Assembly: GCF_040327995.1 (NCBI RefSeq)
Contig: NZ_JBEPIJ010000003.1
Location: forward strand, 124,001-188,000
Length of the DNA stretch: 64,000 nucleotides
Direction: 5' to 3'
Origin: Solimonas thermocellulolyticum
GTDB lineage: Bacteria > Pseudomonadota > Gammaproteobacteria > Nevskiales > Nevskiaceae
Below, one piece after another: positions 10,443-21,734 of this stretch. The notes under the pieces are model-generated. The model was not told where the DNA came from and made no database searches. It saw only the letters and a program-made list of their open reading frames with translations. The position numbers and the translations under genes are program-made. How positions within the stretch are numbered: position 1 is the first letter of the stretch; every line of letters begins with the position of its first letter.

Positions 10443-12278
10443 ATGTGCGGAATCGTCGGTGCAATCGCCGGACAGGATGTCAGCGCCCTTCTTATCGAAG
10501 GCCTGCGCCGGCTCGAATATCGGGGCTATGACTCGACCGGCGTCGCGCTGGCGGTGCGTGCCGGTGAGCTCGGCCTGCGCCGCGCGGTCGGCAAGGTCGC
10601 GCGTCTGCAGGAGAAGCTCGACGCCGAGCCATGCCGTGGGCCGATCGGCATCGCCCACTCACGCTGGGCGACGCACGGCGGGGTCACCGAGGCCAATGCG
10701 CACCCGCACGTCTCCGGCGGCCGCATCGCGCTGATCCACAACGGCATCATCGAGAACTACGTCGAGCTCAAAGCCGAGCTCGAAGCCAAGGGCTATGTCT
10801 TCGCCTCCGAGACCGATACCGAGGTCATCGCCCACCTGATTCACGAGCACGTGCAGCAGGGGCTCGATCTGACCGCGGCGGTGCAGCAGGCGGTCAAGCG
10901 GCTCACCGGCGCCTACGCGATCGTCGTCTTCGACGCGCAGCAGCCGGACCGCATCGTCGTTGCGCGCATCGCCAGCCCGCTGGTGATCGGGCTCGGTGCC
11001 GACGGCAATTACGTCGCCTCCGACGTGCAGGCGCTGCTGCCGGTCACGCGCCGGTTCCACTTCCTCGAAGAGGGCGATGTCGCCGACATCCGCCGCGACT
11101 CGGTGACGATCTTCGATGCGCGCGGCCGGCGCGTCGAGCGCGCGCTGCACGAGTCGAGCCTGTCGGCGGACGCCGTCGAGCGCGGCGAGTACGCGCACTA
11201 CATGCTCAAGGAGATCCACGAGCAGCCGCGCGCGATCGCCGATACGCTGTCGGAGCGCATCGTCTCCGATCACGTGCTCGAAGCCGCGTTCGGGCCGCGC
11301 GCGGCCGACGTGCTGCCGCGCGTGCAGCAGGTGCACATCGTCGCCTGCGGCACCAGCTATCACGCCGGGCTGGTCGCGCGCTACTACCTCGAACAGGGTG
11401 CGCGCATTCCGTGCACGGTCGAGATCGCCAGCGAGTACCGCTATCGCAATCCGGTGGTCATGGCCGGCACGCTGTTCCTCGCGATCTCGCAGTCGGGCGA
11501 GACCGCGGACACGCTCGCGGCACTGCGCGAGGCGAAAAAGCTGGGCTACGTCGCCACCGCGGCGATCTGCAACGTGCCCGAATCCTCGCTCGTGCGGGAG
11601 GCCGACCTGGTGCTGATGACGCGCGCCGGTCCGGAAGTCGGCGTCGCCAGCACCAAGGCATTCACGACGCAGCTCGCCGCGCTCGGCCTGCTCGGCCTGG
11701 CGATCGCGCAGCGCCGCGGCATCGACCGCCGCGTGATCGCCTTGTACACGCGGCAGATACGCCGCGTCCCCGAGATGGTCGAACACACGCTCAAGCTCGA
11801 CGCGCCGATCCGTGCCTGGGCCGAACGCTTTGCCGACAAGCGCCACGCGCTGTTCCTCGGCCGCGGCCCGACCTGGCCGATCGCGATGGAAGGCGCGCTC
11901 AAGCTCAAGGAGATCTCCTACATCCACGCCGAGGCCTATGCCGCCGGCGAGCTCAAGCACGGTCCGTTGGCGCTGGTCGACGACGACATGCCGGTGGTCG
12001 CGGTCGCGCCGAACAACGCGCTGCTCGAAAAGCTCAAGTCCAACCTGCAGGAAGTGCGGGCGCGCGGCGGCCGCCTGTTCGTCTTCGCCGATCCGAACAC
12101 CGGCATCGAGCCCAGTGACGGCGTCGAGGTGATCATCATGCCCGATCACATCGAGCCGCTACAGGCGCCGCTGGTGTACACGGTGCCGCTGCAACTGCTC
12201 GCCTACCATGTCGCCGTGCTGCGCGGCACCGACGTCGATCAGCCGCGCAATCTGGCCAAGAGCGTCACCGTGGAATAG
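10443..12278 (+). CDS. glmS: Glutamine--fructose-6-phosphate aminotransferase (isomerizing)
   Basis: GlmS makes glucosamine-6-phosphate from fructose-6-phosphate and glutamine, the first step toward UDP-GlcNAc. Length is 611 residues. Met is removed to expose the catalytic Cys (MCGIVGAI). The N-terminal Ntn glutaminase domain is followed by two SIS sugar-isomerase domains (CGTSYHAG, then SQSGETADT), and the C-terminus ends KSVTVE as in E. coli. The open frame continues far upstream, but only ATG 10443 makes sense because the mature enzyme starts at this Cys. Confidence 0.97.
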   Translation: MCGIVGAIAGQDVSALLIEGLRRLEYRGYDSTGVALAVRAGELGLRRAVGKVARLQEKLDAEPCRGPIGIAHSRWATHGGVTEANAHPHVSGGRIALIHNGIIENYVELKAELEAKGYVFASETDTEVIAHLIHEHVQQGLDLTAAVQQAVKRLTGAYAIVVFDAQQPDRIVVARIASPLVIGLGADGNYVASDVQALLPVTRRFHFLEEGDVADIRRDSVTIFDARGRRVERALHESSLSADAVERGEYAHYMLKEIHEQPRAIADTLSERIVSDHVLEAAFGPRAADVLPRVQQVHIVACGTSYHAGLVARYYLEQGARIPCTVEIASEYRYRNPVVMAGTLFLAISQSGETADTLAALREAKKLGYVATAAICNVPESSLVREADLVLMTRAGPEVGVASTKAFTTQLAALGLLGLAIAQRRGIDRRVIALYTRQIRRVPEMVEHTLKLDAPIRAWAERFADKRHALFLGRGPTWPIAMEGALKLKEISYIHAEAYAAGELKHGPLALVDDDMPVVAVAPNNALLEKLKSNLQEVRARGGRLFVFADPNTGIEPSDGVEVIIMPDHIEPLQAPLVYTVPLQLLAYHVAVLRGTDVDQPRNLAKSVTVE

Positions 12279-12326
12279 CGGCGCGGCGGCGTGGCCACCG
12301 CCCGCCACCGCGCGATCCGGATCCTG

Positions 12327-13580
12327 TCAGGGAGCGATCCTTGGTACGGCGGCGGGGAAGCTGCGCTCGCGGTGCCAGTCCGGCCCGAAGTCGCCACGCA
12401 GCATCCGCTCCCAGTAGAGATAGGGCAGGTAGTGCTTCTTGAGCCACCAATAGCTGCGGCGCGGGATGCGCGGGTCGAGCGGAAAGCTCGGCGTCACCAC
12501 ACCGTCGTAGCAGAACTCGGCGAGCATGATCTTGCCGCGTGAAGTGGTCAGCGGACAGCTGGCGTAGCCGTCGTACTTGCGCACACTGCCGTTGCCGAGC
12601 AGCGCCTTCAACACATTGGCGACCACCACCGGCGCCTGCGCCCGCACCGCCGCCGCGGTCTTGCTGTTCGGCGTCGTGGTGCAGTCGCCCAAGGCGAAGA
12701 CGTTGTCGAACTTCGGGCTTTGCAGCGTGTGCTTGTCCACCGCGAGCCAGCCGCTCGCATCGGCGAGCGGGCTGTGCTTGATGAAGTCCGGGGCCGACTG
12801 CGGCGGCACCACGTGCAGAAAGTCGAAGCGCTGGGACACGCGCCGTTTTTCGTCGCCCGCGACCACCTCGAAGTGCGCCGTCCGGTTCGCGCCGTCGACG
12901 GCCACCAGCGTATGCGCGAAATGCGCCGTGATGCCGTAGTGGGCGACGACCTTGTCCAGCGCCTGCGAATAGAAAGGCACGCCGAACATCGCCGCACCCG
13001 CGGTGTAGAAATGGCACGCCACGTCCGCGCCGCGACGACGCAGATGATCGGCCGCGAGATACAGGGCCTTTTGCGGAGCGCCGGCACACTTGATCGGCAT
13101 GGCCGGCTGCGTGAACAACGCCGTGCCGCCACGGAGCTGACTCACGCAGGCCCAGGTGTAGGGGGCGTGTTCGTAGGCGTAGTTGCTCGACACGCCGTTC
13201 TTGCCCAGGGTTTCGACCAGGCCGTCGATCTTGTGCCAGTCGAGTTGCAGGCCGGCCGCGACGATCAGGATGCGGTACTCCACGCTGCCCCCGCCGTGCA
13301 GGCGCAGGCGGTTCTGCTCCGGCGCGAAGCCCTCGACCCGTTCGACGATGTGATGCACGCCCTTGGGGATGAGCGTGCGCATCTCCCGGCGCGTGGCGGC
13401 GATGTCGTAACAGCCGCCACCGACCAGCGTCCAGGCCGGCTGGTAGTAGTGGTACGGGGCAGGGTCGATCAGCGCGACGTCGAGCTCCGATCGGGCGCGC
13501 TTGAGCGCGGCGGCGACGGTGAGGCCGGCTGCGCCGGCACCGACGATGGCGATGGTGTGGCGACGGTGAGAATCGGTCAT
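12327..13580 (-). CDS. sqr: Sulfide:quinone oxidoreductase, type II-like (FAD-dependent)
   Basis: This is a 417-residue flavoprotein with an N-terminal FAD-binding GAGAAGLTVAAAL motif. The first redox cysteine lies in MPIKCAGAPQKAL (about residue 163), the signature shared with mitochondrial-type SQR. A second cysteine lies near residue 341 in YASCPLTT. It would oxidise sulfide at the membrane, pass electrons to quinone, and leave persulfide. ATG 13580 gives MTDSHRRHTIAIVGAG; the longer frame overlaps the promoter region. It is divergent from the persulfide dioxygenase gene, its usual partner. Confidence 0.85.
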   Translation of the reverse strand: MTDSHRRHTIAIVGAGAAGLTVAAALKRARSELDVALIDPAPYHYYQPAWTLVGGGCYDIAATRREMRTLIPKGVHHIVERVEGFAPEQNRLRLHGGGSVEYRILIVAAGLQLDWHKIDGLVETLGKNGVSSNYAYEHAPYTWACVSQLRGGTALFTQPAMPIKCAGAPQKALYLAADHLRRRGADVACHFYTAGAAMFGVPFYSQALDKVVAHYGITAHFAHTLVAVDGANRTAHFEVVAGDEKRRVSQRFDFLHVVPPQSAPDFIKHSPLADASGWLAVDKHTLQSPKFDNVFALGDCTTTPNSKTAAAVRAQAPVVVANVLKALLGNGSVRKYDGYASCPLTTSRGKIMLAEFCYDGVVTPSFPLDPRIPRRSYWWLKKHYLPYLYWERMLRGDFGPDWHRERSFPAAVPRIAP

Positions 13581-13632
13581 GACGCAGTGCTCCTGTGGGT
13601 CTTGCGACGGCACGATGCGCGCCGTGCCGGCA

Positions 13633-13661
13633 TTGAAAAATACCCTATCGGGTATCATAAT
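13633..13661 (+). promoter_or_regulatory. Promoter of the persulfide dioxygenase operon with a palindromic operator in its spacer
   Basis: TTGAAA (13633-13638) and CATAAT (13656-13661) are spaced by 17 bp. The spacer is almost entirely the perfect palindrome ATACCC-TATC-GGGTAT (13640-13655). TACCC-N4-GGGTA resembles operators of CsoR/CstR-family repressors, some of which sense persulfide. The site lies in the gap between sqr and the dioxygenase gene and could control both. No repressor gene is in the window. Confidence 0.6.
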
Positions 13662-13730
13662 CGAAGATATGGAATATCGTTAGTCTCATTGGTTATATGG
13701 ACGTCCGCAAGAAGCGGGCCGGAGTGCACC

Positions 13731-14426
13731 ATGATTTTCCGCCAATTCTTCGACGCGAGCTCGAGTACCTACACCTACTTGCTGGCTTCGGGTCCGGGCC
13801 GCGAGGCCTTGATCATCGACCCGGTCAAGGAGCGGACCGCCGACTACCTCGCCGTCATCAATGCGCTGGGCTTGAAGCTGGTACGCGCCATCGACACCCA
13901 TACCCATGCCGATCACATCACCGGCTTGGGCGATCTGCGTGACGCCACCGGCTGCGTCACCATCATGGGCGAGTTCACCAAGGCTCAGTGCGTGAGCCAG
14001 CACGTCAAAGAGGGCGAGACGCTGGACGTGGACGGCCTCCGGCTCAAGGCGCTGTACACGCCGGGACATACGGACGAGTCTTTCAGCTTCGTGCTCGGTG
14101 CCGAGCGGCCCAGGGCGGTCTTCACCGGCGACGTCTTGCTGATCCGCGGCACCGGACGCACCGATTTCCAGAACGGCGATCCGCGCAAGAGCTGGGACTC
14201 CATCGTCAACAAGCTGTTCCGTCTGCCCGACGAGACCACGGTCTACCCAGCCCATGATTACAAGGGCTGGACGGCGTCGAGCATCGGCGAGGAAAAGCGT
14301 CACAACCCACGACTGGCCGGCAAGACCGAGGCGGAGTTCATCGAGATCATGAACAACCTCAAGCTGCCGAACCCCAAGCTGATGGACGTGGCCGTTCCCG
14401 CCAACCTCGCCTGCGGCAAGGTGTGA
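13731..14426 (+). CDS. ETHE1-type persulfide dioxygenase (metallo-beta-lactamase fold)
   Basis: This 231-residue protein has the iron ligand motif THTHADHITG and further His/Asp ligands in TPGHTDES, FTGDVLL and YPAHDYKGW. These match ETHE1-like persulfide dioxygenases, which oxidise glutathione persulfide to sulfite and GSH. ATG 13731 gives MIFRQFFDASSSTYTYLL, the conserved family N-terminus. Together with SQR it completes sulfide to sulfite conversion. psiE follows after 2 bp and then sulP, so the three form an operon. Confidence 0.88.
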   Translation: MIFRQFFDASSSTYTYLLASGPGREALIIDPVKERTADYLAVINALGLKLVRAIDTHTHADHITGLGDLRDATGCVTIMGEFTKAQCVSQHVKEGETLDVDGLRLKALYTPGHTDESFSFVLGAERPRAVFTGDVLLIRGTGRTDFQNGDPRKSWDSIVNKLFRLPDETTVYPAHDYKGWTASSIGEEKRHNPRLAGKTEAEFIEIMNNLKLPNPKLMDVAVPANLACGKV

Positions 14427-14428
14427 TC

Positions 14429-14857
14429 ATGACCGCCGGCGGTCTGGGTGATCGATGGGGGCGGCGCCTGGCCCGCGCCTTCGAAGACCTGGGCCTCGCC
14501 GTGGTGCTGCTCGCCACGGTGATCTCGGCCGGGCAGGAACTCTGGCGCATGGCCGCCGCGCGTACGGTTACGCTCGCCGAGTTGTTGCTGCTCTTTATCT
14601 ATGTGGAGGTGGTGGCGATGGTGCGGCTGTATTGGGAGTCCGGACGGCTACCGGTACGCATGCCGCTCTACATCGCGATGGTAGCGATCGCGCGACACGT
14701 GGTGGTGGATGTCAAGCCCGAGCACGCCAGCGCCATGTTCTATTTCGGTCTTGCGGTACTGGCGCTCGCTCTGGCGGTGCTGGTCGTACGTTACGGGCAT
14801 CTGCGCTTGCCCTATCCCGATACCGAGCGCGCGACCACCCGGATCCCCAACGAGTGA
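14429..14857 (+). CDS. PsiE-family membrane protein
   Basis: This 142-residue protein has about four membrane helices and the family features GQELWRM, YVEVVAM and an ARHVVVD block seen in phosphate-starvation-inducible PsiE proteins. The molecular function of the family is unknown. It starts 2 bp after the dioxygenase stop (a GTG at 14423 overlapping that stop is an alternative) and its stop overlaps the sulP GTG. Its place in a sulfide oxidation operon suggests a role in sulfur anion handling or membrane stress rather than phosphate; that is inference. Confidence 0.75.
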   Translation: MTAGGLGDRWGRRLARAFEDLGLAVVLLATVISAGQELWRMAAARTVTLAELLLLFIYVEVVAMVRLYWESGRLPVRMPLYIAMVAIARHVVVDVKPEHASAMFYFGLAVLALALAVLVVRYGHLRLPYPDTERATTRIPNE

Positions 14858-16605
14858 ACGGCGCCCTGGCCCGCTGGCTACCCCTTTTCGCCGACCTGCG
14901 CAGGGCCGGGCGCGACACGCTGGCGGCCGACGGCCTCGCCGGAACCGTCACCGCCATCCTGCTGATCCCGCAGGCCCTGGCCTATGCCTTGCTCGCAGGG
15001 CTGCCGCCCCAGGTCGGACTCTACGCCAGCGTGCTGCCAGTGCTGGTCTATGCCCTGCTCGGCAGCAGCCGCACGCTCGCCGTCGGTCCGGTCGCGGTGG
15101 CGGCGGTGATGGTCACCACCGCGCTCACGCCGTATGCCGACGGCGACATGGAAAAATACGTCGCCGGGGCGTTGATTCTCGCCGCGCTCAGTGGGGCCAT
15201 CCTGCTCGCAATGGCCGCGCTGCGGCTGGGCTGGCTGACGCACTTCATCAGCCATCCCGTGCTGTCGGGCTTCACGACCGCGGCGGCGATCTTCATCATC
15301 GGCACCCAGCTTTCAGCGCTCACCGGCATCCCGGTACCGCGCGATGCCAACCTGCCGGGGATCGTCCGGGCGTTGCTGGCCCATGCCGAAGCCTTCAACA
15401 CCGCCACCGCGGCGTTTGGGCTCGCTGCCCTGGTGCTGTTGTTCGCGGCACGCAAGCCGCTGACCCGCGTACTGGTTGCGCGGGGGATCAAGCCAGCCCA
15501 GGCCGCCATCGCCGGCCGCACCGCACCCTTGGTGCTGGTGGCCGTGACCACGCTCATATCCGCACTGACGGATGCCGAGAAGCGCTGGCAGGTGGCGGTG
15601 GTCGGGCCGATTCCGCAGGGCCTTCCGGGCCTCTCGCTCGCGTTTCTGCAGGAGCCCGGCTGGGCGGCCCTGCTGCCGGCGGCGGTGATGATCGCCCTCA
15701 TCGGCTATATCGAGAGCATCTCGGTCGCCAAGGCACTGGCGCTGCGGCGCGGCGAGAAAATCGACGCCGATCAGGAGCTGCTCGCCTTGGGCGGCACCAA
15801 CCTCATGGCCGCCTGCGCGGGCGCCATGCCGGTGTGCGGCGGCTTTGCGCGCAGCATGGTCAACTTCGACGCCGGTGCCCGAACCCAGCTCGCCGCCGTC
15901 GTCACCGCGCTGTGGGTTGCGCTCGCCGCCTTCGCCTTCACCGGCCTTCTGGCCGCCCTGCCCAAATCGGTGCTCGCGGCCATCATCGTGGTCGCGGTTT
16001 GGCAACTGGTGGACTTCCCATCGCTGTTCCACACCTGGCACTACGACCGCGGCGACGGGGCCGCGCAGGCGGCCACCATGCTGGGCGTGCTGGGCTTCGG
16101 CATCGAGGTTGGGCTGATGCTGGGCGTCGGGCTTTCGCTGCTGCTGTTCCTCTACCGCACCAGCCGCCCACACATCGCCGTGATCGGCCGGCTGGGGGAG
16201 AGCGAGCACTACCGCAACGTGCTACGCCATGTCGTCGAGACCTGGCCGGACCTGTTGCTGGTGCGCCTGGACGAGACGCTCTACTTCGCCAACGCTCCGC
16301 GCGTCGAAACCGAGCTGCAGAACCTCATCGCCGGGCGCAAAGACCTCTGCGACGTGGTGCTGGTGATGTCCGGCGTGGCCTACATCGACAGCAGCGGACT
16401 CGACGTGCTGGAGTCCCTGGAACGCGGCCTTGCCGAACGCGGCATCCGCCTGCACCTCGCCGAGGTGAAGGGCCCGGTGATGGATAGGCTCAAGGACACC
16501 GCCTTGTGCCGGCGCCTGTCGGACGATCGCATCCATCTTTCGACACACGCGGCGGTGCAGGCCCTGCGGCGGGTGGATCGCGCCGACGCTCGGCCCGGGC
16601 GGTGA
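14854..16605 (+). CDS. SulP-family anion permease with STAS domain
   Basis: This 583-residue permease has ten or more membrane helices (signature IPQALAYALLAGLPPQVGLY near residues 37-56) and a cytoplasmic C-terminal STAS domain with VAYIDSSGLDVLESL. SulP proteins carry sulfate, bicarbonate or related anions. Downstream of the persulfide dioxygenase, export or exchange of sulfite/sulfate is plausible but not shown. The start is GTG 14854, which overlaps the psiE stop as GTGA; no ATG start is available near the conserved N-terminus. Confidence 0.85.
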   Translation: MNGALARWLPLFADLRRAGRDTLAADGLAGTVTAILLIPQALAYALLAGLPPQVGLYASVLPVLVYALLGSSRTLAVGPVAVAAVMVTTALTPYADGDMEKYVAGALILAALSGAILLAMAALRLGWLTHFISHPVLSGFTTAAAIFIIGTQLSALTGIPVPRDANLPGIVRALLAHAEAFNTATAAFGLAALVLLFAARKPLTRVLVARGIKPAQAAIAGRTAPLVLVAVTTLISALTDAEKRWQVAVVGPIPQGLPGLSLAFLQEPGWAALLPAAVMIALIGYIESISVAKALALRRGEKIDADQELLALGGTNLMAACAGAMPVCGGFARSMVNFDAGARTQLAAVVTALWVALAAFAFTGLLAALPKSVLAAIIVVAVWQLVDFPSLFHTWHYDRGDGAAQAATMLGVLGFGIEVGLMLGVGLSLLLFLYRTSRPHIAVIGRLGESEHYRNVLRHVVETWPDLLLVRLDETLYFANAPRVETELQNLIAGRKDLCDVVLVMSGVAYIDSSGLDVLESLERGLAERGIRLHLAEVKGPVMDRLKDTALCRRLSDDRIHLSTHAAVQALRRVDRADARPGR

Positions 16606-16728
16606 TGGCGCCGCCACCGCGATGCGGCGAGGCCGCGCGTACGTCGGGATGCGCAACACCGATGTGGCGGATCCGGGCACGCAAGGCCGCTGGCGATGAC
16701 TGCGCCTGGCGTTGCATCGCTCGCCCCG

Positions 16729-19898
<3,170 letters not shown>

Positions 19899-19902
<4 letters not shown>

Positions 19903-21143
19903 GCAGACTCCCAGAGCCGGCGGACTGGCACCGCGAACAACCCGCCCCCAAAGCTGACTGTCGCGCTGCCGTCATAGAGCACCACGCCCGCGGCGAAGCG
20001 CCTGCCCGCCGCGCTCTGCAGCTTGCGAAGCCCGCGCAGGTCCGACTCGTTGACCGTGGCGGCGGCCTTTACCTCCACACCGGCGACCACGCCGTCGCCT
20101 TCCAGCACGATATCCACCTCGAAGTCATCTCGATCGCGGAAGTGGAAGAAGTCGATCGGGTCGGGGCGCCAGCTCGCCTGACGCCGTAGCTCCTGAAGCA
20201 CGAACGTCTCCAGCATCGCGCCGAGCACGGCGCGGTCAGCCTCTAGGCGCGCGGCATCCAGTCCCAGCAGCGCGCAGGCAATGCCGGTGTCGCCAATGTG
20301 AAGCTTCGGGCGCTTGACGAGCCGACTCATCTGGTTGACGTGCCACGGCGCCAAGCGCTCGAGCAGGAACACCCGTTCGAGCAGTGTCACGTGGTCGTGA
20401 ATGGTCTGGCGCGTCAATTCGAATGGCGCCGCGAGATTGGTCACGTTGATGAGCCCGGCGGTATGTGTGGCCGCGACGCGCAGCAGCTTGGGTAGCGTGT
20501 CGAGGGAACGCACGCGGCTCAGGTCACGGACGTCGCGCTGTATCTGCGCCTCGACGTAGTCGCGGTACCAGGCACGGCGTCGCGCCGGGGCGCGCCGCGC
20601 GAGCGCGGCGGGATAACCGCCGTCCACGATGCGGCGGGCGAGGTCGCGGCCAAGCGGCGCTGACAGGCCCGTGCGGAACCGCCCGCGCAGCAGATCGTCG
20701 ACGAAGCGGGAACGCACGCCCTCGATCTCGCATTGAGCGAGCGGGTGCAAGCGCAGGATCCCCATCCGGCCGGCGAGCGAATCGGCAAGCTGCGGAACGA
20801 GCAGCACGTTCGCAGACCCCGTGAGGATGAAGCGCCCCGCCGCGCGGCGCGCGTCGATGGCCGCCTTGAGCGAGGTGAAGATCTCCGGAACCCGCTGCAC
20901 CTCGTCGAGGATGGATTTCGCCGGCAGCCGGGCGACGAATCCGATCGGATCCGCGCTCGCGGCGGCGCGGGTGGCGTCGTCATCGAAGGAGACGTACCGA
21001 TAGCCCTGCACCTCCCCGACGCTGCGGGCGAGCGTCGTCTTACCGCTCTGCCGGGGTCCGTGGACGAGCACGGCCGGCGTGTCCCGCAGCGCTTCGCGCA
21101 GCCGGGGCGCGAGCAGCCGGGGGTAGGTTGGGGAAGTGCGCAT
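19899..21143 (-). CDS. AAA ATPase with DUF4143 domain inside the type I RM operon
   Basis: This 414-residue protein has an N-terminal AAA_14-type ATPase with Walker A HGPRQSGKTTLA (residues 28-39), Walker B ILDEVQRVPE and sensor-like FILTGSANVL. The C-terminal DUF4143 domain contains a PD-(D/E)xK-like pattern (FEVDIVLE followed by GVEVKAAA). Function is unknown; the family is often found near defence and toxin-type loci. It sits between hsdS and hsdR and couples to hsdR by a 4-bp overlap. Three 23-bp repeats precede it, so it may have its own regulated promoter. Confidence 0.85.
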
Positions 21144-21164
21144 GCCGGAGGGATAGGGTCAGCG

Positions 21165-21233
21165 GTCGGCTGAATGCTAGTTTGGGTGTCGGCTGAATGC
21201 AAGTTCGGGCGTCGGCTGAATGCTAATTCGCCT
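21165..21233. repeat. Three tandem 23-bp repeats upstream of the DUF4143 ATPase gene
   Basis: The units are 21165-21187, 21188-21210 and 21211-21233. Each begins GTCGGCTGAATGC and continues with a more variable (T/A)A(G/A)TT(T/C)G part. They abut without spacers, so this is not a CRISPR. The array ends 21 bp upstream of the ATPase start codon on the minus strand. A 23-bp period is about two helical turns, as expected for stacked binding sites on one DNA face. Confidence 0.85.
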
Positions 21234-21265
21234 CGCGGCCAGCGGCGATCGCGGGGTCATGCGCG

Positions 21266-21734
21266 ACCACCGCCAGCGGCAGGCCGTTCACGAACAGCAC
21301 TACGTCCGGCCGGCGGCTGTGCTTGTTCTCCGTGACGCTGAACTGGTTCACCGCGAGCCAGTCGTTGGCCTCGGGGTTGTCGAAGTCGATCACGTGGGCC
21401 TGCGCGCCGCGCACCTCGCCCTCACGCATCCGGTACTCGACGGGCACGCCATTCACCAAAAGCCGGTGCAAGGCGCGGTTGTGCTGGATCAGGTCGGCGC
21501 CGGGGGCTGCGTCAGCTTGCGGAAGGCGTCCTCCAGCGCTTCGGCGGGGAGGTCGGGATTGAGGCGGGCGAGGGCGTCGCGCAGGCGCTGCGCCAGCACG
21601 ACCTCGCCGTGGCTGGCGCGCTCGGCGGCAGGCATGTCGGGCGCGATGTCAGGCCCGTGGGCGATCTGCCAGTCGAGAGATTCGAGCCAGGCGAGGGCGG
21701 CCTGCTCGACGTCGGATTCGGTGAAAGCGCTCAT
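21266..21734 (-). pseudogene. Frameshifted 5' remnant of a second hsdR allele
   Basis: Two frames, 21734-21489 (MSAFTESDVEQAALAWLE...) and 21471-21223, together match hsdR residues 1 to about 158 over 469 bp. A 1-nt deletion near codons 77-83 splits them, and homology stops just before the nuclease ELK motif, so no nuclease can be made. The start overlaps the hsdS stop as ATGA, the normal hsdS-hsdR junction. Nucleotide identity to intact hsdR is patchy: 143 bp (21275-21417 versus 19439-19581) and 68 bp (21605-21672) are identical, with diverged sequence between. Confidence 0.9.

Noticed and set aside
21165..21233. CRISPR array
   Set aside because: The three repeats are directly contiguous with no spacers and there are no cas genes in the window.
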